A stretch of 64,000 nt of DNA from the NCBI GenBank assembly GCA_963576475.1, contig OY754980.1:19105822-19169821 (forward strand), in the 5' to 3' direction. The notes beneath the pieces are model-generated. The model did no database searches and was not told where the DNA came from. It saw only the letters and a list, made by a program, of their open reading frames with translations. The translations under genes were made by a program, and so were the position numbers. This document shows positions 1 through 12,359 of this stretch, piece after piece. The stretch comes from Molanna angustata (lineage: Eukaryota; Arthropoda; Insecta; Trichoptera; Molannidae). Position 1 is the first letter of the stretch. Every line of letters starts with the position of its first letter.

Positions 1-120
1 GGTATACTTAGCACAAGGCGTACTATGTCAATTGGGTACATAATATAAATAGCAATCTGGTACATATAGCTAGTACATGGTGTACTATGTATGTCAATTT
101 GGTATACTATTATTGAACAA
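1..120. repeat. Degenerate short direct repeat
   Basis: Two related blocks, around 17-40 and 79-107, both read roughly GTACTATGT..GTCAATT(G/T)GGTA. They look like two units of a decayed tandem repeat that may continue left of the window. No coding potential is seen. Confidence 0.4.
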
Positions 121-300
121 AATATGCAACAATCTCGCATTGACTCCTTCGACTTACCTACTACATACTATATAACTTCACGTACCAAACAGACATACCC
201 GTTCGCAAAATTAATTTCATCTACATCTTATTATTCTTTCCCAATCCCCTTTTTTGTGATTATTATTTTTATCTTGGTGTTAAAAGTATTTTCTTTGTTC

Positions 301-427
301 TTTTTTAGCTTTCTGTCACTTTGTAATCTGGTTGGTTGGAAGAAATCGCCTAATGACAATAATCCCGCCAGTGTGCATTATATGTGTTTATATTTTGTAC
401 AAAAAGTTGAATAATTAAATAAATAAT
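301..427 (+). repeat. LINE 3' end with GGAAGAAATYGCC stem-loop tail
   Basis: This stretch matches the 3' end seen at 4757-4980 (opposite strand) and 60091-60185: a TTTGTAATCTGGTTGGTTGG lead-in, then GGAAGAAATCGCC, a short loop and GACAAT, a spacer ending in TTTTGTACAAAAAG, and a short AAATAAATAA tail. The hairpin is damaged here (GAC instead of GGC). It is a 5'-truncated, non-coding copy of a non-LTR retrotransposon 3' end. The long open frame over it is incidental. Confidence 0.7.
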
Positions 428-955
428 TGCCAAAAATATTACAGATATCACTCGACTATTTTCAGAAACAAGAAACTTGTTTTTGAAAAGTTACCAAACA
501 AAAAAAAAACTTGCCAAAAAAACCAAAAAAAAAAAATAAAGATATTATGCAACCTCGTGCCCAAATTCCTTCAAATTAGCTCCCTCCTTCTCAGTTATAA
601 TTCCTCCTTTTCCTCACTTAGTTTTAATTACTTATTGTTTTTTTATAACTCGTTTTTTTTAATTATTCTTGTTCTTATATCTACCGCTCAGCATACTGTT
701 TTTATTTTTTTTTTATTTGAAGAATACGTTCTTGTCGTGTCATTAATTTCAAAAGCACCATAATCTAACCACACAATATACAAAGATGTAGTTTTCTAAA
801 ATAAATAAATATTTGTTTATCCTCTGTTTACTTTCTAGTTTCTTTATTTTCCTGAACGTTTACCAATTATTTATATCGCATTATTGTAATAAAACAGTTA
901 AATTAATCGATTTCCTCTCTATGTAGCGTTTTTATTGTCCATTTACAATTACGGT
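428..955. other. AT-rich stretch, nothing recognised
   Basis: Low-complexity A/T sequence with A runs near 497-540 and T runs near 640-715. Short open frames are stop-poor only because of composition. I see no domain, RNA gene or repeat-family match. Confidence 0.6.
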
Positions 956-1560
956 AATTACCTATATAGTACCGCCATCTGCTAAAGACGATCCGAACGA
1001 AGATCAAAACTGCAAATTCGTTTCAGCAAAATTTATCGGTGACAGTATATGATTGTTTAAAATAACGATGCGACTTTAATACAAGTTTAATACCCATATA
1101 ATAAAAAAACTTCAAGCAATAAAGAACGAAATCATTGATCGTAGATGCCATTTAAGCTGTGATGACTGATCTAGCACTCACTCGAGCCGTTCAATCATTG
1201 ATCCAACTCTTGACTACACAGAGCACTAAGGTCCCATCAGTCGTTATATTCAATATTATCAACGTCGAGTAAAAATGTCATCATTCCCACAGTATGAAAT
1301 TCATAACCCTCGTTTGGAACCCGCCATGGCCATAATCTGATTCATATGATCTCTTTATGACATCCTCGATCCTTTCTCATTCTGTTATTATTCTTATCAC
1401 ACAAACTCGTTCTGATATCGACTGCGTTCGAGATGCGCATGCATTTTCTATGCGCTCATCCTTCCCTCCATCCCACCCCTCGCTATGCGTCCGCAACCCT
1501 CCACGCGCATGCAGCGAGCATGTAAATCGGTCACATTATGTAAACAAGTAGATTATCATT
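956..1560. other. Balanced-composition unique island
   Basis: Less AT-rich than its flanks, with several CG-containing words and a GCGCATGCA(T/G) word near 1435 and 1507. No repeat family in the window matches it. The small open frame at 1357-1551 shows no recognisable domain. It could be a conserved non-coding or regulatory segment; this is inference from composition only. Confidence 0.3.
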
Positions 1561-3094
1561 AGATATACGGCATATTTCTTAGGAATAACCCATCGGATAT
1601 TCACAGAGACAAACGAAAATGACCCTTGCGTGAATTTTAAATTATAACCGTTTTCCCACACCGACGACAATGTATGATAGTTATTCGCGGCTGCTGGGAA
1701 TAGGATATTTATTGAATATATATTTTGCCAAAGGATCTGTTTGTATTGTCTCGAGATTGTGCGCCTTACTTAGGGAAATATAGAGGTCTAACTCGTTTAT
1801 CTCCGTGTAGGTATGTAAGCTCGCATTACGTTCGAAAAATAATACATCTTTTATTGTATTTATGCATAAAAATGAAGACTCAATAATCTTTTCTTTCCAT
1901 CTCCTTAGAAATGAATATTATTCACATGTGGGTATTGTTTATTTGTTGAGGTAGCGGATTTTTAAAACCGATTGTTCTACATGATAAACGTTCTCCGTGG
2001 CATTGCAGATGCGATAATCATTTCTATAAAAAGATTTTATATACATTATATTTTGCTGCATAAGCCTTATTTGATAAATATTATTCGGACTCTCATGCAG
2101 GTTTCAAGTAAGATTGTGTGCAAAAATATCAACCTTAGATTAAAACAGAAATAAGAAATGAAAATTCAAAAGGTAGGTACCTACCTACCTTGTTATGATT
2201 TTTACTATAGACTCGAATACAGGTTTCAAGTACGTTTTTTTGTGCAAATCTATAAAATTAGAAAATAACATAGAAAATAAAATTAATGATTGATTGAAAA
2301 AGGTGAAAAAATTGAAGCTATCGTAAAGTTCTCATATTGTTCAATTTTCTTAGAGCTATCGTTAAATATTCGAATTTAAAAAAGTTTCAAATAATATTTT
2401 CTGAATTTCATACATTGGAACATAGTGACAAAGAGTTCAAAAGTGTAATATTAAATGTTTTATGATGTCAAGCAACAATTGAAATTGGTTGTAATTATAA
2501 CGTTTTCATCAGGGTTGACACATTGTCAATATTTTTTGTTATCGTTGTTAAAGAGTTAGCTTGGAGTATTTTGCCTACCTATATATTTTGTTGAGGATTC
2601 TGTTTTTGGTTGACATATATACTAATTTTCTTTTTTTATTTAAACGCTCTAAAATTTTTATATGACCAAAAATAGATTTATATTTAATAGTTGGTTTATT
2701 AATTCATAATGATTTTTTTAAATTGATAACATACGAAAAAATAAATAATGTTTAGGATTTTATTAGATAATTTTAAATATAAATTGGTAGCCCTATAATA
2801 GAGTTGACCCTAGTTCTCTACTCTGTCGATTAACTGTCTGGTGACGCAATATATCTTCTCCAATATTAACTCCAATTAATCCATTTGCTTATCAAATTAC
2901 TGGTCCCCTTTCATAACATACTGTACTCTACTTAGAACAGCTGACGTTTATCTTCGATGAATGATCGCCACCATTAACATCAATCTATTACTAGCAACCA
3001 GTCTATTACAAACCTACTCATTATTTCTTCTTTTGCTGTAAGTATTATGAGTCTTGAGTCTTACAGCAAAAGTTTTGTAAAAGTCATAATCATG
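1561..3094. other. AT-rich stretch, nothing recognised
   Basis: No coding region or named repeat recognised. A 16 bp perfect palindrome AGGTAGGTACCTACCT lies at about 2172-2187; the same word family recurs elsewhere in the window. Confidence 0.55.
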
Positions 3095-3276
3095 TACGAT
3101 GTATTCCAATTTCAAATTTATATTTCTATTAATACCTACCTAATCCCAATCAAATTTGCGTTGATGTTCGAAGCACATTTCGTTATAAAATGTTATATAC
3201 CTACCTCATAATTATAAGGCGAGGGATATTTTTACGACTCAACCATAGATAAATTCTTATCATTCTTTCCATACCC

Positions 3277-3510
3277 ACAGAAAGCGCAGATAAATGAAGT
3301 TATAAAAATATTTACCTTTGTTTAAACTTTGTTATAATAGTAGATCTCGATGAAAAAATGATTTATAAAATTAAGTAAATGTAATAAGATGCCAATATTA
3401 TTTATTTTTTCTTCAAGTTGGTTTCCATGATGCATTTATGACCATTGAAAAAATGACAAAGGTAAATAAGTAAATATTTTTGTAACTTGATTTATCTGCG
3501 CTTTCTATGG
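3277..3510. repeat. Imperfect inverted repeat, ~45-50 bp arms
   Basis: The left arm (about 3277-3320; CAGAAAGCGCAGATAAAT, then a TATAAAAATATTTACCTTTG segment) is mirrored by the right arm (about 3457-3510; CAAAGGTAAATAAG, then ATTTATCTGCGCTTTCT). The spacer is about 137 bp. Compatible with a decayed foldback or MITE-like insertion inside the repeat field; no clear target duplication seen. Confidence 0.5.
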
Positions 3511-3550
3511 TTATAAATGACCTAAAATCTGTCGTAGGAATAAACACTTT

Positions 3551-3576
3551 TTGGCGGGAAAAGTATGTCCCGCCAA
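3551..3576. repeat. Short perfect hairpin
   Basis: Nine-base arms TTGGCGGGA / TCCCGCCAA with an 8-base loop. Too short and isolated to assign a role; not followed by a T run. Confidence 0.5.
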
Positions 3577-3808
3577 TTTCAATCCTAAGAATAGTGGTAC
3601 CGTAATAATTAATTTTGTTCGGAGTACGCTCCATTTTCAAATTTAGAAAAACCTACCTAATACCTAATCACAATTAACTTGTCATTGATGGTCTAAGTAC
3701 GTTCCGTTTTCAAATTTATATAGGTACCTACCTACCTACTTAATATCTAATCATAACCAGCTTCGCTTGACGTTCGAAGTACGTTCCATTTTCAAACCAT
3801 TGAGTGAT

Positions 3809-4756
3809 GACGTTTTACCTATATGTTTCTACATAGTGCAATGAAATTTTTCTTTCGTCTGAACAATTCATTGAAAGTGGCATCTATAGAACACAGATAC
3901 GTTATAATTTATGAGGCAAATATATCATTCAAGTTTTTTATTTATAAAAATGACAACATTAGTATGGATATCGTTATAATGTCTACCATTTTTACGATGC
4001 AGCAAAGCAAACAAACAGGAAACAAGATAATTACGCAAACGTTTTTTTTTCTTATTTATTCATTACAGTGTATGCGAATATGACCACATATCTACCTAGA
4101 TATATGTTTGTTATTTATATCAGTTTTTCTTTAACTACATTCACTATCTAGGCACGTTGATATGTGTATGAATTTAGTTTACATTTCTGCGGAATAACTT
4201 CAACTTCATCAATTCAATTCCATTCACTAGATCATAGTTTCCTGAACTGTGTTTTTTATGTCCATTTTACAAAATGGTAAATGTATGTTAAAGCTGCCAG
4301 CATACATTTTTTTTTTATATATTTATAGGGCATGATAGAGAAGCCACCATGTGGATTCCACGAAGTAAACTTGAGATATCATAGAATATTATAGATATCT
4401 CATATATTCCGGAAATACGATAACTACGTATAAGAGCTTGCTTCAAATTTAATGCATACTGTGGAGTAAAGATATTTTATGAAATCTTCGGGGGGTATTT
4501 TAAGCAATGTCTACAAAGCAATTTAACAATTGAATAAACTTATTTCTTCCTACTGTATGTACGTGTGTGTGAGTATGCGTTTGCACGAATGTATGTATGT
4601 GAATATGTAAATATTACGATAACATATAGCGTAACGGAGTTCGTGGTGACATGTAGTAATATTGTTAATGTCACCTTTTAATCCTTTCCTTGATCCTTTT
4701 GATTTAAATTCACCATCATTAATGTTTGTTTATTAAAAATATGTGTTTCTTTTTCT
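3809..4756. other. AT-rich stretch, nothing recognised
   Basis: Contains an 86-codon open frame (3823-4083) with low-complexity composition and no motif, and a TATG/GTGTG-rich patch near 4556-4600. I see no supported gene. Confidence 0.5.
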
Positions 4757-4993
4757 GGTATTTATTTATTTATTTATCTTTTTGTACATAATATAAAAAA
4801 TATATACTCTACACTGCAGGGCTTATTGCCGTTAGGCAATTTCTTCCAACCAACCACATAACAAAGATTACAAAGTAAGACAAAATTGTGAATGTACATC
4901 AACAAAATCAAAAAAGAACAGAAAATATATATTGCACTAAGAAAACTACATAGCAAAAAATTATAAGGTAAGGACAATGAAAGGAAATCGGGA
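4757..4993 (-). repeat. LINE 3' UTR and (AAAT)n tail
   Basis: On the minus strand the RT-relic stop is followed by TTTGTAATCTTTGTTATG, GGTTGGTTGGAAGAAATTGC, an intact stem-loop (ATTGCC, loop TAAC, GGCAAT), a spacer with TTATGTACAAAAAG, and a clean AAAT tail at 4757-4776. This is the best full 3' end of the LINE family whose hairpin is shared with SINE-A. Confidence 0.75.
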
Positions 4994-5400
4994 TCAGGTG
5001 TTCAGGGATAAATATTTCTTCTTCAGTTTTTTCTTGAAAATACAAAGTGAGTTAGACGACGCAATATCCGGAATTAAGCTATTCCATAATCTTGCTGATT
5101 GTACTTCGAACGACGAGCTGAAAAATTCTGTATTGTGGTTAGAGATGGATGGTGTTGTACGTTCAGCAGATCGGAGTGCAAGTCCATAATTGGATAAATA
5201 AGTGAATTTGTTCTTGAGGTACTGTGGCAGGTTCGAATTAGAGAGAATATTGTACAATAGTGACAGAATGTGTATATTGGGCCACTGGCGTATCTTGGGC
5301 CAACAAAGAAGATTAGGTAAGACGGGAAGATGTGGGTAATTGAATGACTTATTCAATGTACTTTGTAATTGTGACTGTAACCGAAAATAAATAAATAAAT
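4994..5400 (-). pseudogene. Non-LTR retrotransposon ORF2, C-terminal tail, 5'-truncated
   Basis: The open frame (minus strand, down to 4994) shows the thumb/C-terminal pattern of Jockey/CR1-like RT ORFs: an LRSAERT.. block, then SSSFEVQSARLWNSLIPDI and a short lysine-rich FKKKLKKK end. That SARLWNSLP.DI..S.SL..FK..LK pattern is typical of the last ~60 residues of insect LINE ORF2. No catalytic RT or endonuclease segment remains; coding similarity stops near an AAAT-rich tract at about 5385-5402. The 3' UTR continues in frame order to the tail at 4757, so this is one 5'-truncated insertion. Family-level assignment is firm; the clade is inference. Confidence 0.75.
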
Positions 5401-5689
5401 AAATATCATTATTAAAGTTAATTTCTTGTGTTTCCATAATTATGAAGGTTTCATATACCTACATAGTTTATAATTGTATGAAAACGAAAAACAAAATATT
5501 TAATTGGAGTACGAACAGTTTAGGCATCATAAATACGTAGAGTTTGTTAGTTTTATTGCGAATAAGTGGAGTCTTTTTATTATTACTTGACATACCTGAT
5601 GTTTTGCGTTCAAAATAAACGATTGCGACAGTTTCCGGTATTGAATACATTGCAGGATGCATTCTTCTGCTATTGTCGTTCTAGGAGAT

Positions 5690-5965
5690 GAACGTTCAGG
5701 TCCATTGTGATTGATAACTAGTTGTAACTATACATTCCCCTTACCTACCCGATCACCGGTAGGATCAAAATGGAATGCCGACTGATTTTTTCCCAGCAAG
5801 AAGTCTCCGGGGATATAAGGTAATTAACGATGAAACGTTTCGACTGCACGAGATAATGTACCTTATAAACGAATACTAACTATGCGGATAATCCGTTGTC
5901 ACGTGAAATCGACAGACTTAACTATCCATCCACTGATACTGCTAATTAGGACTGTTTAATTTCTA
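5690..5965. other. Balanced-composition island with factor-site-like words
   Basis: Unique in the window. Contains a TCACGTGA E-box palindrome (about 5899-5906), GCGGATAATCCG with an Otx/Bicoid-type TAATCC core (about 5884-5895), and CTAATTAGG. No open frame of note. Candidate enhancer-like element, from word content only. Confidence 0.3.
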
Positions 5966-6391
5966 TCGTAAGATTCCATATTATTTTATTTCTTCATTTA
6001 GTTATGAGTGTCGAGAGAATATCCATTTTGAGCAATGTATACCAGTGTCGCCAAAGCTACCAGCTTTATTGCTGATTCTAGCGTGGTTGTTGCGACAGAA
6101 AAACAACAGTATTCTTATGGTGGAAATAAAGTGACACTTCAAAGTATTCAGCACGAATGGTTTTATCTGACAATGCACAATATTTTTCTATAAAAAAAAG
6201 GCCCGTAAAAAATTGTCGCTCTTTGACCATAACTGTTTGCCATCTCGTCCTGGACAGCTGAGGAGCGCAGATTCGTGTCATGATGATAATGAAGAACTTT
6301 AAATCCCGCTACCTTACATTCATACATTAATCACCTTTGCACATCAAAGAGATTTATAAATCAATTGATACCACTCTTTTGTAGAGATATC

Positions 6392-6608
6392 GGCCTTCGT
6401 TGCTCAGTTGGTTAGGTATCTGACTGCTGATCCAAAGGTCCCGTTTTCGATTCCCGGTGGAGACACAGTTTTTAATTGTGTTTTCAGTCTGGATCTGTGA
6501 GACGATTAATATCGCAAGTCTCCAGAATGTGGCAACTTGTGCGTGTGAAATTAATGTTGACATAGTACCGTTAGTTGCCCGAGAAGTAATGTAAAATAAA
6601 ATAAAAAT
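6392..6608 (+). repeat. SINE-B, near full length (tRNA-derived)
   Basis: The head resembles a tRNA: box A-like TTGCTCAGTTGGTTAGGTAT and box B-like TTTTCGATTCCCG about 38 bp apart, which would act as internal RNA polymerase III promoters. The body is GGAGACACAGTTTTTAATTG, then TCTCCAGAATGTGGCAACTT. The 3' end is TAGTTGCCCGAGAAGTAATG followed by an AAAT-type tail. Related copies lie at 9834, 26071, 27703, 30374, 46816 and 49180. Non-coding; it must rely on a LINE for transposition. Confidence 0.8.
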
Positions 6609-6974
6609 ACTTTCTGTCTTTGATCACATCCAAAGAAGAGATCAATTTTCTTGCTTTATGACTGTTTTCGTATTTTTTGCTTTTCTTCTAATTTGTTTAT
6701 ATTTCATAATTGTTTTTTTTTTACTTTTTCTCGTGGCATTAGGATTGAATATTTCATTAGAGCGCAAGTAGGTAGGTACCTACCCAATAAAAGTAGGTAC
6801 TTACTCCCAAAATTAGTGTTTTTTTAACTGATACGTTTTTTCGATTAATTAATCATGTCAACTGTCGTAGCAATTATTTATTTGAAATAATATCTTTGTA
6901 TCACACAAACGGACAATACATTTTTTAAAGTATTATGAAATGAATTCCTCAAAACATTCCATTGAATGCGGTTG

Positions 6975-7260
6975 TTGAGTGTCGATTCCGCAACGACGCA
7001 ACGTCCTGTCAGTTGCCCGGCAAACGTCTGTTTTATACGACACGACAGTACAAAAATCATACATTTCACAGTGCGCTCTGAATCCAAAGTTGAAACTTAA
7101 CACCACGGCGCTTGTTTTATATTCCGCTCGGATACGCTTCTGTGTTGGCGTATGTCAATAAAATCGCCATTACGACTGCCTCCGTCGGCTCCGAAACCAA
7201 TAATCGAGTATTCCTTCCATCAATTTCCAGATCGGTTGAAGCAGTGATCGGCAAACACAT
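6975..7260. other. Balanced-composition unique island
   Basis: Markedly more GC than flanks, many CG dinucleotides, no repeat match in the window. Short open frames on both strands share no known motif. Could be a conserved non-coding element or an exon of an untranslated RNA; undecidable from sequence alone. Confidence 0.3.
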
Positions 7261-7469
7261 TAGTCAAAAGAGTCAGATGTCAACAGTATAACCATTCTGA
7301 TTAATGTAATTAGGATACCTACCTAATCCTGGGGGGCAAGTCTGGTCAACAGGTGGAAAAAAAACATCCATCTTTACCCATATCATGGATATAATCATCT
7401 TAATATATTATAGAACTCCATACTCCAATCCTTATTTTTCATTGTCGCCAAGAACCTATGGTTGAAAAA

Positions 7470-7860
7470 TCTCCTCTGCTTAGTGTTTGCCTGATACTAA
7501 TAGCCATTCCTTTATTTTAGTTTTAAAGCATGACTGTTTTCCGTTTGCTTAATTATTTTTGTCGAGCTTATTGATTGTTTTGGTGCAATGACTCCAAAAC
7601 GTCTCTGTCCAAACGAGGTTTTCATTATAGGCACAGAGAAGTTCAGTTCATTTGCTTGCCTAGTGAAACGCGTTTGTTGGCTTCTAGTATGCAGAGTTCA
7701 GTATTCTTTTGGAAATAAATTAATGCTGATTTCAAAAACAGCTGTCTTGGATCTAGGACAGTAAAAATTCTAAACAAATCGTCTGAAGGGAAAGTTCTAT
7801 TTCTTTTGTTTATAATACGCATGATACATTTTTGAATAATAGTAATCATAATCTTGTAGT
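7470..7860 (-). pseudogene. Non-LTR RT C-terminal relic
   Basis: The first frame (7643-7860) reads IIQKCIMRIINKRNRTFPSD, then DLFR, a VLDPRQL block and FLKSALIYF. This is the QK.A.R.I.....R.pS..LF..l.iL....lY post-RT pattern of Jockey-type LINEs, and it resembles the RT relic at 45745-46482 (ITRVINKKPFRYPSNSLF). After a stop and a frame change, KTSFGQRRFGVIAPKLFNKL and a SCFKTKIKEWLL end continue at about 7480-7630. Only the C-terminal ~110 residues remain, with disruptions, so it is dead. No LINE tail is evident just below 7470. Confidence 0.65.
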
Positions 7861-8840
7861 AATTATAATACGCACACTTCTAATGGAGAATAATGCGGCA
7901 GGTAGATAACTTATTAACGTAGATTGAAATTAGATTTGTAAACACTTTTATGTTTATGTACTTGTTTCGTCTATGTCATTTCTTTCGTCCTCTCTATATG
8001 AATCTAAATTACTTTTCTCGATCCTTGATACACAATCTTCTTTCACTCCACTTTTCCTAAATCATACTCAAGTATTTTGTGGAAGAGCCATATTCAAGGC
8101 CATACGAAAAAATATATAAATTAATGCGAAATTGTAAAATGAGGTCTGTGGTCATAGTTATTGGGCAATAAAAAAAACTGTGATCGGAAATTGAATTTTA
8201 ATTTGGTTTAGGATTAAAACATAGCTATATTAGTCACAAAGACCAGCATTTATTTCATTTTATCTGAATTTTAGTTTCTTTTTTCACAATCGTCGATGCT
8301 TGCAAACAAAATATAGATTTTATTGCTAATATTTCTTTCATTTTACTGCATGAATTGTTTCAACGTATATTTAACACAAAATAAAAATACATGGTTTCAA
8401 ATTGATTCATCCGATTAAAACAAGTTTATTGTGTGATCAAGACCTGCTACTACAAAAAAAAACTCCACGATTTGACACGTCCTTTAAATCATCTCGATGG
8501 TTGTTTTAATTAACAATTCAAGACTTCTGATAAATCAAAACATTGTGGTCACTTCTTGTGATGGTGCGTCCACGTTAATGTTTGCCTATTATTAATCACC
8601 ATCTATGTTTTACTTTGGCAAGTCCTGTTCCTCACAGCGGGCTGCAGAAACTTGGAGAACCTTAAATAATTATCCATTAAAGTGTTATTTATGAGTTCGT
8701 GATTTGTCTGCATAAGGACATGGTGTCTTTGCATTAATTTGCTGTTATATTGTTTTCAAATTATGTTGTGTAATTTCGATCTTATTTAATTCAATTCCTC
8801 CCCATTGTTCAAGGAGTAATTAATTAAGGTACTTAATTAC
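7861..8840. other. AT-rich stretch, nothing recognised
   Basis: No repeat-family match or open frame with domain character. Composition is even A/T with short A or T runs. Confidence 0.55.
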
Positions 8841-8857
8841 AATTTTGTTCAATATTC

Positions 8858-9040
8858 TTGGGAATCGCAACGCATCGTGATTTTAAAACCGAAATTGATT
8901 TACCAAAACTCTTGGGATACAAAAAATCTCACCAGCCATTGCTTTGCCTTGACGCAGCCGAAGATTTCGGAAGCAATCTCCACTTACTTTCCGTAGATTT
9001 AGAAGTTAACTGTATAACTCTGGACATCTCCAAAATGTAG
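8858..9040 (+). other. Short open frame with coding-like composition, unidentified
   Basis: A 60-codon frame with varied charged and polar residues (THRDFKTEIDLPKLLGYKKS early, LDAAEDFGSNLHLLSVDLEV late) and less biased codon use than nearby spurious frames. It starts at TTG with no ATG, and no clear splice acceptor precedes it. It might be an exon or retroelement remnant, since a LINE 3' end follows at 9100. I do not recognise the protein. Confidence 0.2.
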
Positions 9041-9099
9041 TATATGCAAAAACTACGGTTTTTTTTATTTATTTTTGAAAAGGTATCAATGATACATTA

Positions 9100-9321
9100 A
9101 TGTATTTGACTGCGACTTGCGAATCCTAGCATAGTAACGAGCGACTGATGTTTAAGTTTATTGTTGTGAGTCGCCTGACACTTTTGTGGGTAAACTATAT
9201 TTGCGCACACAGGCAATGCCTTTGTGGGAATGTTGTTGTTTATATAACTAATTTGTCTTTGGATTTATATGTTTTAATTTTTGTAACATACGCCGAAATT
9301 AAAATAAATAAATAAATATTA
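9100..9321 (+). repeat. LINE 3' end with AAAT tail (second family)
   Basis: Plus-strand sequence ending in GAAATTAAAATAAATAAATA (tail about 9298-9319), preceded by GTAACATACGCC and a moderately GC-rich 3' UTR with AGGCAATGCCTTTGTGGGAA. It lacks the GGAAGAAATTGCC hairpin, so it is a different LINE family from the copies at 301 and 4757. Assignment rests on tail structure only. Confidence 0.45.
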
Positions 9322-9833
9322 CATTATCAAAAACGAGTACCCATCTAGACTCACTTTTGAAATATCGCTTTGTGTATATTATCATATTATTTTATTGTAA
9401 CAGTGATATAAGAAAAAACAGTGTAGGGAGCAAGAAACGAAGAAATAGAGGAAAACAGGAGGAGGCTAGTATTTGTGTGTGCTCTAGATTGACTATGTGT
9501 GTAAGATTGTGAAAGTGAACAAAAAAATAAAAATATAAGACGAAAGAATCTGTAATGATATATAAAAATAAATGCAATTTTTTTAATAACCTTCACACAT
9601 AGCACAAGCATTACTGTTTAGTTTAGGGAATGTATGAGGATGTACATTGTACATATATGTACGAGGATGTACATATATGTGCTTGTTACATATACATTCA
9701 TTATTTTTAAATAGAATATAAATAAGGTAGTAAGTTAGTAGGTATGTACAACTGGGCATTACTACCAATATTTGAGTTACATTAATAAAATATAGCAATG
9801 CAGACTCACTCACTCTTAAATTTATTTACATTT

Positions 9834-9935
9834 CCTTCGTGACTCAATTGGTTAGGTATACCTACTCCTGAGTAAAAAGTCCCGACCTCGATTCCCGATG
9901 AAGACACATTTCTTAATCGTATTTTCAGTCAGTTT
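9834..9935 (+). repeat. SINE-B, 3'-truncated and diverged
   Basis: Head-like CCTTCGTGACTCAATTGGTT (box A region) and GACCTCGATTCCCGATGAAG (box B region), then ACACATTTCTTAATCGTATT. Matches 6392-6490 with many substitutions; the distal body and tail are missing. Confidence 0.65.
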
Positions 9936-11640
9936 TTATTTTATTGACCGTTTTTACATTTCAACACTCACAATGTACATGGTATGAGTAATTCATAATT
10001 TAAAAGATCTGATAGTTTAATTCATCGCTGTTATAATAAAAAAAAATAGTTCACATCACAGGGAAGTAGGTTTTAAGTTTTTTTGTAGTAAGGTTTTTCA
10101 TACATATTTTATTTCAAACGTTTTGGTATAGAATGCGAAATGGTATCGAGAAAATTATTTCAATGATGAATTCAGTTAATAAATTGACGTTCGTGTACCA
10201 ACCTATTTATTCATTTATAAACTGCTTCTCAATGAAGTTAAAGAATTATTAAGGATCGAAGCAGAGCTAAATCTATGGATTCTTGTTAAAGATTTATGTT
10301 GTTTTTCATAAAGGAGAAAATATTGTCACGATTTCATTAACAAGTTTCATTCATCATAGATGTTGAAATAATATTGACATATCCCGGCTTCCATCCGTCT
10401 GTATTATATTTAGAGACTTCAAATACAAACAAAAAAACGTATCATAAATTTGAAAAATAAATTTTATTTTATTTAGGTATCAAACAGTAATTTTAAATTA
10501 TTCATTAGTAACTCAAAATTAACTATTTAATACTTTGCAGTCTAGTCTGTATATCAAAAGTTGAAGATTCTGTTCTGACCAAGACTTTTCGTTCATCTCG
10601 ACAATACAATCCGCTGTGAATCCAGGTTTTCTAAATATCTGTATTGAATAAATGTTTATTTATTTCATACCAAATAAAAAGCTTTAATTTCTTTGATAAT
10701 ATTCAAAAGATACATAAGAAAGTAAAAATATTTATTGCAATAAATTAAACAACATAGAAAGAACATTTTACTTAGTTTTTAGTACCAACAAAGTTACAAC
10801 GGTTTTATTTTGATAAAAAATATATCTTTCTTATCATTTTACTTGTGATAAAGTTTTCATAATAAATATGTATGTAGGTACGTCAAGCGATTGGCTTTTC
10901 TATTTTTCGTACTGAAATTACTCCCTGAATTGTATTTTAATCAGTGCACGGTTTATTGAGTTTATTGAGGCATATAACGCTAAATCTGGTGACATGATAT
11001 ATTAAAACCGCCTAATACACTATGAAGTTACGTGTTAGTAAGTATAACTATCGCGTCCAAAAAAGGTTTATACGTGAATTATCGGAAACCTAAAATGTAT
11101 TGATTTTTATTTTAAGAATAAATCTTACTTGAAATTTCGAAAAGCTATTTCGAACATTCACTTTGATTTTATACACTCTTTAAGCACATAGGTTTGGAGT
11201 AGTATTAAAAAAATGCCTTAAAAAAGGATATTTTGAATATTTTTTAGGGAATTTATGCTGAACATTCACTAGAGAAATGTTGAAAATACGTAGAGTTTTT
11301 TTTTAATTTAGGGTGTTGAGGTTTATATGCTCTCTTAACTTATTAATATTGTAAATAAAATGTCATTTTAAGTACCAAGAATTAGCAACATTTTCAACCT
11401 ATATAATTATTATATTATTATTGTTTTTTTCACTAAAATTATTAATTTTTTTAACCTTTACTTCTTTATTATAGGAAGAGTATTGTGGATTTATTTTTCA
11501 TTCAAGTAATAGGTACGTATTCCTAGAAAAACTTTATTACTTTCTTTACCCCGTTCAGAGAACGGACACATTTAAGTAATAGTATTATTTAAAGTAGGTC
11601 CTTCATTGAAGGGTCCAAGTTGTACTTAGGTACATGTTTT
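9936..11640. other. Long AT-rich stretch, nothing recognised
   Basis: No open frame above background, no SINE/LINE landmark and no tandem array seen over about 1.7 kb. Confidence 0.5.
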
Positions 11641-12020
11641 ATTGAACGCACGATCAGCGATCACATTTTGCAATAAATGTTTTTTTTTTATATCGACCGC
11701 TCGCATATATTTTTTTTCTGTCGAAACATGTTGTGTGTGTTTATCGAGAAATTTCATTACAATTAAACTCATTTTATACACAATGTCGTGTCGATAATAT
11801 CGATTTTTACCATCTCATGCGGTACTAACAGTTGAAAAAAATGTGGTTTATTCGTTATGCGTTTGCGACATGTATCGGCAAATGCGCTATTTGTCACAGT
11901 TTATCGTAAATATTGCGAGATGAACTGACTTGCCTGTTAAATTTTATTGCGAAATTGCATATTAATTCAATCGGCGTACGATGAAAAACATTTAGCGCAA
12001 TATTGGAGGAATAAAATATT
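11641..12020. other. Unique island rich in CGATA/ATCG words
   Basis: Contains repeated TATCGA/GTCGATAATATCGAT words, TTTATCGTAAATATTGCG and TTGCATATTAATTCAATCGG (octamer- and homeodomain-like). No repeat family matches. Possible regulatory element, by composition only. Confidence 0.25.
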
Positions 12021-12359
12021 TATGAATGTCATACCTACTATATCATTTTATTTCAAAAATGTATATTATTTTGAAACGTTTACCTTATACTTTAATATAA
12101 ATAAATAGTTGCAACCCTTGAAGTAGGTATTTTATTTTTATTTTATTTTATTTCATTTTTAGTGTACAGGCATCCATATCTACAATGTATTAACACTAAT
12201 GAGTTACCAGCATATAATATGAACCAGTGAAGACTCTCAATATTACCAATTTTCAATAATATTCAAATTTAAATAATAAAAAATAAATTAATCATTCAAT
12301 TTATACACAAATAATTAAATCAGTAAATAAATCAATTAATCAGGTATTAATAATAATTA

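Larger units (their letters stand above)
3095..3808 (+). repeat. Degenerate ~80 bp repeat units, dispersed and tandem
   Basis: A unit of the form (G/T)(A/C)GTACGTTCC(A/G)TTTTCAAATTTATA, then a CCTACCTAATA tract, then AATCA(C/T)AA..AACTT and TTGATG(T/G)TC, occurs once at about 3095-3180 and in about 2.3 tandem copies at 3613-3808. The copies differ by substitutions and small gaps, so the array is old. Non-coding; function unknown. Confidence 0.6.
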
